From Clostridia bacterium (GTDB taxonomy: Bacteria > Bacillota > Clostridia > Oscillospirales > Acutalibacteraceae): a DNA stretch of 21,732 nt. This document shows positions 1 through 5,884 of the stretch, one piece after another. Each line of letters begins with the position of its first letter. Position 1 is the first letter of the stretch. The notes below the pieces were generated by a model. It did not search any database and was not told the origin of the DNA. It saw only the letters and a list, made by a program, of their open reading frames with translations. The stretch lies in assembly GCA_900768075.1 (NCBI GenBank), contig CAAGBN010000018.1:1-21732 (forward strand), given 5' to 3'. The position numbers and the translations under genes are program-made.

Positions 1-167
1 GAGAGCATACGAGGGACTTGAACCCTAAGAGGGTGAGAAGCGTTAAGAAAACAGTTCGGTGAACTGTTTTTAGCTTCGAAGTCCGAAGTCGGGTACCGAA
101 TGCGAAGCATTGGGTCGACGAGGATGTAGGGTTTGCGAAGCAAAACCGTGTTCCGTCTCTCGCACCA
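1..167 (+). repeat. Hairpin-studded tRNA-related repeat ending in a tRNA-like CCA
   Basis: No convincing ORF. The 3' end (157-167) reads CTCTCGC-A-CCA, like a tRNA acceptor strand with discriminator and CCA, and the window opens with GAGAG, which would pair with it. The acceptor resembles tRNA-Leu genes of Firmicutes (inference). The interior is not a tRNA: bases 13-25 are the exact reverse complement of the T-arm of the tRNA-Pro at 21429-21441, and there are short perfect hairpins with 3-nt loops at 48-70 (10-bp stem), 99-111 and 132-144. Two of them contain GCGAAGC (102-108, 135-141). It is followed two bases later by a terminator, as a tRNA gene would be. Its left end is cut by the window edge. 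Confidence 0.5.
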
Positions 168-169
168 AG

Positions 170-204
170 ACTCAGTAGTCAGAAGACTGCTGAGTTGTTT
201 TTTT
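170..204 (+). terminator. Rho-independent terminator after the CCA-ended element
   Basis: Stem 170-180 pairs with 185-195 (11 bp, one G-U) around loop AGAA, followed by TGTTTTTTT. It would end a plus-strand transcript coming from the tRNA-like element or from left of the window. Confidence 0.8.
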
Positions 205-225
205 ATCTCAACTTTTCAAAAGGAT

Positions 226-389
226 GAGGGACTTGAAGCAGGAGCTGACAGGCAATTTTGAGCACCGCAAGCTGACGCAATGAAATACGCTGTGGCGTAT
301 TGGGTTTATTTCATTTCACTTGATACGGAGTATCAAATTTCATAATCCATCAGGATTATTTCATATTTTTCATCAGAAAAATATTTCAT
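226..389. repeat. Repeat element with four hairpins joined by ATTTCA-type linkers
   Basis: Begins with GAGGGACTTGAA (226-237), also found at 11-22. Bases 252-271 match 21614-21633 near the other window end at 18 of 20 positions. Then come four perfect hairpins with 3-4 nt loops: 284-301 (7 bp, loop TGTG), 320-336 (7 bp, loop GGA), 343-358 (6 bp, loop ATCA) and 365-382 (7 bp, loop ATCA). Linkers carry TTTCA: ATTTCATTTCAC, ATTTCA, TTTCAT and ATTTCAT. Stem sequences differ while linkers are conserved, so structure rather than sequence seems to be kept. No coding potential seen. Confidence 0.6.
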
Positions 390-428
390 TATACAAATTC
401 CGACAAATATATTTAATTCCACCCAATC

Positions 429-460
429 ACTCAGCGCCAAAAGGTAGCTGAGCTTTTTTA
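429..460 (+). terminator. Terminator-like hairpin after the hairpin array
   Basis: CTCAGC (430-435) pairs with GCTGAG (447-452), followed by six T (454-459). It faces plus-strand transcription through the hairpin array; no protein gene lies upstream of it in the window. Confidence 0.65.
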
Positions 461-465
461 TATGC

Positions 466-494
466 AAAAAAGCAAGGAGATATACTCTCCCTGC
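466..494 (-). terminator. Terminator of the AraC-type regulator
   Basis: On the minus strand, directly after the stop at 500: a 9-bp stem (486-494 with 472-480, one G-U) with loop GTATA, followed by six T (466-471 on the plus strand as A). Confidence 0.8.
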
Positions 495-499
495 CTGAA

Positions 500-1306
500 T
501 TATTTAGATTTATTCTGTACCTTCTTAGGTGAAACTCCGTAGACTTCCTTGAACTTTTTAGAAAAATAGTTACTATCCTCAAAGCCACAGCTTTCTGCCA
601 CCTTTGTTATGTTCTGCACCTGAGATGATTTCAGCAGCTGCTCTGCGTGCTGAAGCCTGAGTGAATTTAGATACTTGGAAAATCCGAGTCCTGTTTCCTT
701 TTTGAACATACGTGAAAAATGCTCGGGACTGACAGAAAACCTTTTGGCTAAAGATGACAAAGTGATATCAGAAACAAAGTTTTCTCTTATATATGCGACT
801 GCCTGCTCTATTACCTTGTTGCCGTCGTCAACAGCAAGGCAGGAATCCTCATTTCTTATCAGAAGATAAAACAATGAGTGCGTATAGCAGGAAATAATTT
901 CCTGAGAAAGATTATCCTTAAGCTTATACTCTTTTTCAATTTTTCTCAGTATCTCTCTGACTTCGTCGGTTATAAAGGGGTTTCTGTAAAGATAAATCCC
1001 CGACGAAGCATTTGACAGCAAAGCCTCGGGTATATAGTTTTCATCACAGTTGATAAGTATACGTGAGTGGTTTATATCGTCATATTTTGTGTGGTGAATG
1101 ATACCGTCGGGAATGATGACAATATCACCTGACTGCACATTATAAACCTTATCATCTATGATATAAGTGCAGTTGCCCTCAAGAAGAAAGTAAATTTCAT
1201 AAAGTCCGTGATAATGAGGCCAGGAAGTGCCTGTCTCTGCCACTCTCTTGCTGACACCTCTGTGATAATAATAGTTTTCGTGAGGATCAAATTTTATGTG
1301 ATTCAT
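500..1306 (-). CDS. AraC-family transcriptional regulator with cupin sensor domain
   Basis: A 268-residue regulator. Residues about 15-90 form a cupin-type ligand-binding domain (HYHGLYEIYFLLEG, then VQSGDIVIIPDG and HH at 71-72), the usual sugar-sensing half of AraC activators. Residues about 166-262 are the two-helix-turn-helix DNA-binding domain: LSSLAKRFSVSPEHFSRMFK (183-202) and VAESCGFEDSNYFSKKFKE (236-254). The start is supported by GGGAGGTG on the minus strand at 1311-1318, 4 nt upstream of the ATG. It is divergent from the phosphoesterase/glycosidase operon and shares a 145-bp intergenic region holding two 24-bp direct repeats. It therefore probably controls that operon and itself (inference). 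The inducer cannot be read from the sequence. Confidence 0.93.
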   Translation of the reverse strand: MNHIKFDPHENYYYHRGVSKRVAETGTSWPHYHGLYEIYFLLEGNCTYIIDDKVYNVQSGDIVIIPDGIIHHTKYDDINHSRILINCDENYIPEALLSNASSGIYLYRNPFITDEVREILRKIEKEYKLKDNLSQEIISCYTHSLFYLLIRNEDSCLAVDDGNKVIEQAVAYIRENFVSDITLSSLAKRFSVSPEHFSRMFKKETGLGFSKYLNSLRLQHAEQLLKSSQVQNITKVAESCGFEDSNYFSKKFKEVYGVSPKKVQNKSK

Positions 1307-1320
1307 AAGACACCTCCCAC

Positions 1321-1339
1321 TGTTTATTCGATATTAACA
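1321..1339. promoter_or_regulatory. Imperfect palindrome overlapping the regulator's -10 box
   Basis: TGTTTAT-TCGAT-ATTAACA is a 19-bp inverted repeat with one mismatched pair and a central CG. This is the general shape of LacI-family or CcpA-type operators, though it does not match the cre consensus closely. It covers the -10 box of the AraC-type gene. Confidence 0.35.
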
Positions 1340-1359
1340 CCGCGTATCAAAAATGTCAA
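1331..1359 (-). promoter_or_regulatory. Sigma-A promoter of the AraC-type regulator
   Basis: Minus strand: TTGACA (1354-1359), 17-nt spacer, TAATAT (1331-1336). The -35 hexamer lies inside the left direct repeat, so a regulator bound there would affect its own gene. Confidence 0.75.
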
Positions 1360-1400
1360 GAAAATATATAAAATTATCAATTTTGTCAAGGAAAATATAA
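1345..1400. promoter_or_regulatory. Two direct repeats 30 bp apart, candidate AraC-type operator
   Basis: TATCAA-NNN-TGTCAAG-(G)AAAATATA occurs at 1345-1368 and 1375-1399, differing mainly in the three middle bases and one inserted G. Read on the minus strand each copy is TTGACA-NNN-TTGATA, i.e. two TTGAYA hexamers 9 bp apart. The right copy ends about 18 bp before the TATAAT (1418-1423) facing the plus-strand operon, where a class II activator would bind. The left copy covers the -35 of the regulator's promoter. Direct repeats are typical of AraC-family sites; binding here is inferred. Confidence 0.6.
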
Positions 1401-1417
1401 CAAAATAGATGTATTAT

Positions 1418-1423
1418 TATAAT
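1418..1423 (+). promoter_or_regulatory. TATAAT -10 box of the phosphoesterase/glycosidase operon
   Basis: Perfect TATAAT 34 bp before the first start codon. The bases 17 nt upstream (ATATAA) are a poor -35. This fits a promoter that needs an activator bound at the adjacent direct repeat. Confidence 0.55.
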
Positions 1424-1451
1424 ACTATAATTAAAAAAGGAATGATATTTT

Positions 1452-2540
1452 ATGAAAACAGCTTTAAAAGTATTTATCGTTATTTTATTGGTGGCTGCCA
1501 TCGGCGCAGGCGGCTTTGTGTTTTATAAGAGCACACAGGGCTTAGCTTATGATATTTCATCAGTAGAAAAGCTTGACAGCGACGTTGAAATCGTCTCAGA
1601 GGATGTCGACAGCGTTACAATCAAAAAGAACTCCGACGGTGCATTCAAGGTTCTTATGTTCACCGACACTCATCTTAAAGGTGACAAGGAGCTTGACAAC
1701 ATCACACTCACACACATGATAGAAAACATTATTCATCAGAATCCCGACCTTGTTATTTTAGGCGGTGATAATGTTACATACGGCTTTAACAAAAAGAGAA
1801 ACGTTCAGCTCGCTGAGCTTTTTGAAAACCTCGGTGTATATTGGGCAACAGTACTCGGCAACCACGAGGGTGACGGCTTTCTTTCATACGACAGAGCAAA
1901 GGTAATCGAGCTCTTCTCAGGTTATGATCACTGTCTGGTAAAGGAAGGCAAGGAAGACGTTGACGGCAACGGTAACTGCACTATCAATATTCTCAATTCC
2001 GACGGCACTCTCAGAGAGGTATTCTTCCTTATGGATACAGGTGATTATATGACTCAGGAAAGCAAGGCTGAATACGGCGTAACAGACCCCGATGAGGTTT
2101 ATGACGGTGTTAAGACATCTCAGGTTGAATGGTACAAGGAAAAGCACGATGCTCTCGAAAGCGAATACGGCAAATTCAAATCCGTAACCGTAGTTCATAT
2201 CCCCATTTATCAGGCAGAAAGAGAATATGCAGAGGGCGACTTCCTTTACGGTGACAAGAGAGAAGGCGTATGCGAATCAGGCTTTGACTCAGGTCTTTTC
2301 GACGCTATGAAAGAAAAAGGCAGTGCTCAGGCTGTATACTTCGGTCACGACCACGTAAACAATTTCGGCACTATGTATGACGGTATTCTTTTATCATACA
2401 TTCAGCCCGCAGGCTATGCAGCATACAATATGTCAAGCAAATTTGACGCTCCCGAAAACGAGTGGATTCAGGGCTGCACAGTACTTAACATAGCAAAAGA
2501 CGGCACTTATGTTGCCGACAGAATATTCAACCATCAGTAA
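1452..2540 (+). CDS. Membrane-anchored calcineurin-like metallophosphoesterase
   Basis: 362 residues. Residues about 5-26 are a single hydrophobic segment (signal anchor) after a short basic start, which puts the catalytic domain outside the membrane. The complete calcineurin-type metal set is visible: D72-x-H74 in FTDTH, GGDN (104-107), GNHE (136-139), H249 in VVHIP and GHDH (298-301). It is therefore expected to be an active two-metal phosphomonoesterase or phosphodiesterase. AAAGGA precedes the start. It is the first gene of the operon, 16 nt before the GH4 gene. The substrate is unknown; its leading position suggests it prepares the material whose breakdown the operon serves (inference). 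Confidence 0.9.
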   Translation: MKTALKVFIVILLVAAIGAGGFVFYKSTQGLAYDISSVEKLDSDVEIVSEDVDSVTIKKNSDGAFKVLMFTDTHLKGDKELDNITLTHMIENIIHQNPDLVILGGDNVTYGFNKKRNVQLAELFENLGVYWATVLGNHEGDGFLSYDRAKVIELFSGYDHCLVKEGKEDVDGNGNCTINILNSDGTLREVFFLMDTGDYMTQESKAEYGVTDPDEVYDGVKTSQVEWYKEKHDALESEYGKFKSVTVVHIPIYQAEREYAEGDFLYGDKREGVCESGFDSGLFDAMKEKGSAQAVYFGHDHVNNFGTMYDGILLSYIQPAGYAAYNMSSKFDAPENEWIQGCTVLNIAKDGTYVADRIFNHQ

Positions 2541-2556
2541 GAAAAGGAGCTTTACA

Positions 2557-3945
2557 ATGAAATATATCAACAACAAAGCAGAAGATGTAAAAATAGCATA
2601 CATCGGCGGTGGCTCAAGAGGTTGGGCATGGGGTCTTATGAGTGACCTTGCAACTGCAGGTGATATGAGTGGCCGTGTCGAGCTTTACGATATCGACTTT
2701 GAAGCAGCTAAGGCAAACGAAACAATCGGTAACAAATACAACTCTCTCCCCGAAGCTACATCAAAATGGCAGTACAAGGCTGTTGAAACTATCGGTGAAG
2801 CTCTCACAGGTGCAGATTTCGTTATCATCTCAATTCTCCCCGGCACATTTGATGAAATGGAAAGCGACGTACACGCTCCCGAAGAATACGGTATCTATCA
2901 GTCAGTAGGTGATACAACAGGCCCCGGTGGTGTTGTCCGTGCTATGCGTACTCTGCCGATGTTTGAAGAGATTGCTGAAAACATAAAGAAATATTCTCCC
3001 GATGCCTGGGTAATCAACTATACCAATCCTATGACACTTTGCGTTAAGACTCTTTACAGAGTTTTCCCCGAAATCAAGGCTTTCGGTTGCTGTCACGAGG
3101 TATTCGGCACTCAGGATGTACTTGCTAAAATGGCAAGCGTACTCTTCGGTGAAGATGTAAAGAGAAAAGAAGTTAAGGTTAACCCCATCGGTGTAAACCA
3201 TTTCACATGGCTTACAAAAGCTACATACAGAAATATTGACCTTTTCCCCTATTACAAGCAGTTCTGTGAAAAATATAAAGACGGCTGTAAGGAATATGTT
3301 GATCCCGAGTGGCTCAAGAGCTTCCACGGTAACGCTCACAAGGTTAAGATTGACCTTTTCAGACGCTTCGGTTATATCGCAGCTGCAGGTGACAGACATC
3401 TTGCAGAATTCTGTGAGGGCAAGTGGTATCTTGAAAACAACGACAGAGTTGAGGAAATGCTTTTCCACCTGACTCCCGTATGGTCAAGAAAAGACGAGCT
3501 TAAAGAAAGACTTGCCAAGAGTCAGCGTCTTTTAAGCGGAGAAGAAGAAATCAAGCTTAAGAAAACAGGTGAAGAGGGCGTTAAGCAGATGAGAGCCATT
3601 CTCGGTCTCGGCGACTTTGTAACTAACGTTAACCTCCCCAACCGCGGTCAGATTCCTAATCTTCCTCTCGGTGCAGTAGTTGAGACAAACGCTTCATTCA
3701 CATCAGGCACAGTAACTCCCGTAGTTGCAGGTGAAATTCCAAAGGAAATCTATCCTCTTATTTCACGCATCTGCACTCAGCAGGAAGTTCTTTCAGACGC
3801 TATCGCAGAAAGAAATATCGACAAGATTTTTGAAGTGTTTGCAAACGATCCTCTTGTTACCTGCTCACTTAAGGATGCAAAAGACCTCTTCGACAAAATG
3901 GTAAACAACACCAAAACTTATCTCACCGACTATAACCTCGGCTGA
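2557..3945 (+). CDS. GH4 glycosidase, CHEV subgroup (alpha-galacturonidase-like)
   Basis: 462 residues, normal for GH4. The N-terminal Rossmann motif IGGGSRGW (16-23) binds NAD, and YDID (44-47) ends the second strand. NYTNP (154-158), CHEV (179-182), GVNHFTW (212-218) and GDRHLAEF (278-285) are the metal and active-site motifs. GH4 enzymes need NAD and a divalent metal and cleave by oxidation and elimination in the cytoplasm. The residues after the active-site Cys-His sort the family, and CHEV is the signature described for LplD-type alpha-galacturonidases. An alpha-galactosidase-like role is the alternative. The start at 2557 is chosen because AAAGGAG lies 7 nt upstream; an in-frame ATG at 2509 would overlap the previous gene and has no such site. 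Confidence 0.9.
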   Translation: MKYINNKAEDVKIAYIGGGSRGWAWGLMSDLATAGDMSGRVELYDIDFEAAKANETIGNKYNSLPEATSKWQYKAVETIGEALTGADFVIISILPGTFDEMESDVHAPEEYGIYQSVGDTTGPGGVVRAMRTLPMFEEIAENIKKYSPDAWVINYTNPMTLCVKTLYRVFPEIKAFGCCHEVFGTQDVLAKMASVLFGEDVKRKEVKVNPIGVNHFTWLTKATYRNIDLFPYYKQFCEKYKDGCKEYVDPEWLKSFHGNAHKVKIDLFRRFGYIAAAGDRHLAEFCEGKWYLENNDRVEEMLFHLTPVWSRKDELKERLAKSQRLLSGEEEIKLKKTGEEGVKQMRAILGLGDFVTNVNLPNRGQIPNLPLGAVVETNASFTSGTVTPVVAGEIPKEIYPLISRICTQQEVLSDAIAERNIDKIFEVFANDPLVTCSLKDAKDLFDKMVNNTKTYLTDYNLG

Positions 3946-3961
3946 TAAGGGTGGAGAAAAT

Positions 3962-4642
3962 ATGAAAATCTTAACATTGATAATTGCAGTCATATCCGTA
4001 CTTCTGCCGATAATATCGCAGAAGTCGGGACTGTCAAAAAAATACGGCTTTAAATTAAAAATGCTCAGCGCATTTATATATTTGCTTACAGGTATTCTTG
4101 CTGTATTGACAACAGGCATAATGACGGATTATTCTCTTTTTATGCTCGGTGCACTTGTGTTAGGTATGCTGGGTGACTTTTTCCTTGAATACAAATCCAA
4201 AAAGCTTTTCCCCTTGGGTGCTGTATTTTTTGCACTGGGACATATAGTTTACAGTGTTACCTTCCTTTTTATAGGAGACTACAGAGCCGTATCTTACATA
4301 TGGGCTGTGCTTGGTATGACTGTGGCTGTCACGGCTGTGATTTTTGCTTTTGCAAAAACAAGGCTTCATTTAAAGGGCAAAAAGAAAATGATTATAATTT
4401 ATGCACCGGTACTGATATTTTCCTTTGCCTGTGCCGTTGTCAAGGGTGCATTGGCTCTGAACACCGGAAAATTTGCTTTTGGTCTGTGCCTTATATGGGG
4501 TGGCTCTATGTTCTTTGCTTCTGACATTATGATAGGTGTCGGCAAAGGCGGAGTAAAACGCCCACCCTTCCTGCACTATGCTGTTTCTTATACATACTTC
4601 GCAGCGCAGACACTTTTTGCTTTGAGCATACTTTATCAATAA
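3962..4642 (+). CDS. YhhN/TMEM86-family membrane protein (lysoplasmalogenase-like)
   Basis: 226 residues with about seven or eight hydrophobic helices. Family hallmarks are MLGDFFLE (69-76), GHIVY (93-97), WGGSMFFASDIMIG (179-192) and a C-terminal YAVSYTYFAAQ. The acidic residues D72 and D188, in two membrane helices, are those thought to be catalytic in TMEM86/YhhN lysoplasmalogenases, which split the vinyl-ether bond of lysoplasmalogens and leave a glycerophospho-headgroup. Many bacterial YhhN proteins have no proven activity, so the reaction is inferred. GGTGGAG precedes the ATG, 16 nt after GH4. Its place in an operon with a glycerophosphodiester phosphodiesterase would fit a lipid-headgroup role. 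Confidence 0.8.
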   Translation: MKILTLIIAVISVLLPIISQKSGLSKKYGFKLKMLSAFIYLLTGILAVLTTGIMTDYSLFMLGALVLGMLGDFFLEYKSKKLFPLGAVFFALGHIVYSVTFLFIGDYRAVSYIWAVLGMTVAVTAVIFAFAKTRLHLKGKKKMIIIYAPVLIFSFACAVVKGALALNTGKFAFGLCLIWGGSMFFASDIMIGVGKGGVKRPPFLHYAVSYTYFAAQTLFALSILYQ

Positions 4643-4654
4643 GGAGGCGGTTGA

Positions 4655-5872
4655 ATGAAAAATGACTTTATACCTGTTTTCAGATTTGCAATCTGCAGTG
4701 ATGCCCATATTGAGGGCGTCGGCTATCCCGGTTACGAAAGGCTGAAAAAAGCTGTTGACTATTCACTTTCATTTGCAGATAAAGACAAAAGCCACAATAA
4801 GCTAGACCACTTCTTTATTGCAGGCGACATCACCAACAAGGGCAAGGAAGATGAATTTAAAGCCTTTAAAGAGATATATGACTACGCAGCCGATAAAGGC
4901 TTGAAAATGTTATGTACCGTTGCCAAAGGCCACGACTCTATCACAATGAAAAAGAAATCTCTTGCTCATTACAAAGGTCTGACAGGTCAGGAAACCGACT
5001 TTCACAGAGTCATAGGCACATATCATTTTATCGGTCTTTCCACCTGCAAGTCTCTGCCTCATAAGCACTACTCCCCCTTTCAGAAGCTGTGGCTGAAACA
5101 ACAGCTGAAGAAAGCAGTAGCCGACACTCCCGATAAGCCCGTATTTGTCATTCATCACGAGCACGTCAAAAATACAGTTTACGGCAGCAGTGATTTCGAC
5201 GGTTGGGGCAACCGCTTCTTTAACGGAGTATTCGTCAGCTATCCTAATGTAGTGGATTTCTCAGGTCACTCACATTATCCCGTAAATGACCCTCGCTCAC
5301 TCTGGCAGAATGAATTTACGGCAATAGGCACAGGCTCACTTAAATATACAGAGCTTACAGTTGACGATGAAAGAAAGGTACACCCTGACACCTGTGAAAT
5401 CTGCAGTAACTTCCTGATAGTAGAAGCTGACAAAGACAGTAATCTTCATATCATCGGCATCGACTGTCTTGCAGAAGAAATCCTCTGTGAATATTACCTT
5501 AAAAATCCTGCAGACAAAAGCAGCAGAGAATATACTACCGAAAAACAGATAGCCCGTGCAAAGGCACCTGAGTTTTCATCTGATGCAGAGATTACACTGA
5601 CACAGGCAGAGGGTGTTTATTCGGCAGAGTACAAAAAAGCCTTAAGCACCGACGGAGCACCCGTATTCCTTTACAGATTCAGTCTTTCAGACAAAAACGG
5701 CAAAGCCATAGTCAAAGGCAAGGTAATCCCCTCCTACTATCTTCATAAGGTCGAAGATATATACACAGTAAACCTCGGTAAGCTCAGCGAGGGCACATAC
5801 ACCTTAAAAATAGTTGCAGAAAATGCTTATAAAATGCAATCTGAACCTATAGAAAAAATTATTGAAATATAA
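4655..5872 (+). CDS. Cytoplasmic metallophosphoesterase-like protein lacking the GNHD Asn
   Basis: 405 residues with no signal peptide. Calcineurin-like motifs are D16-x-H18 (SDAHIEG), GD (57-58), H167-H168 and GHSH (204-207). Where the family has GNHD this protein reads VAKGHDS (89-95), as if the Asn codon alone had been lost; that Asn normally binds the second metal. The reading frame is intact before and after. Residues about 300-405 form a C-terminal beta-rich domain of fibronectin/Ig-like appearance (FLYRFSLSDKNGKAIV, YTVNLGKLSEGTYTLKIVAE). AAGGAGG overlaps the previous stop codon, so translation is probably coupled to the YhhN gene. It may be a low-activity or specialised phosphoesterase; the substrate is unknown. 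Confidence 0.85.
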   Translation: MKNDFIPVFRFAICSDAHIEGVGYPGYERLKKAVDYSLSFADKDKSHNKLDHFFIAGDITNKGKEDEFKAFKEIYDYAADKGLKMLCTVAKGHDSITMKKKSLAHYKGLTGQETDFHRVIGTYHFIGLSTCKSLPHKHYSPFQKLWLKQQLKKAVADTPDKPVFVIHHEHVKNTVYGSSDFDGWGNRFFNGVFVSYPNVVDFSGHSHYPVNDPRSLWQNEFTAIGTGSLKYTELTVDDERKVHPDTCEICSNFLIVEADKDSNLHIIGIDCLAEEILCEYYLKNPADKSSREYTTEKQIARAKAPEFSSDAEITLTQAEGVYSAEYKKALSTDGAPVFLYRFSLSDKNGKAIVKGKVIPSYYLHKVEDIYTVNLGKLSEGTYTLKIVAENAYKMQSEPIEKIIEI

Positions 5873-5884
5873 GGAGAGAAAATT

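Noticed and set aside
284..389. Possible CRISPR array
   Set aside because: The repeated units are different hairpins with short constant linkers; there are no identical repeats with unique spacers and no cas genes.
1..460. Insertion sequence
   Set aside because: Many inverted repeats, but no transposase, no terminal inverted repeat pair bounding the block and no target duplication visible.
1307..1451. Riboswitch or attenuator before the large operon
   Set aside because: The region is short, AT-rich and explained by promoters and direct repeats; no terminator or aptamer-like structure was seen.
2509..2556. Upstream start for the GH4 gene
   Set aside because: It would overlap the preceding gene and lacks a ribosome site; the ATG at 2557 has AAAGGAG at the right distance.
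2902..3468. 188-residue minus-strand ORF
   Set aside because: It lies wholly inside the GH4 gene, has no ribosome site and its product shows no family motif; it is a shadow of the real frame.
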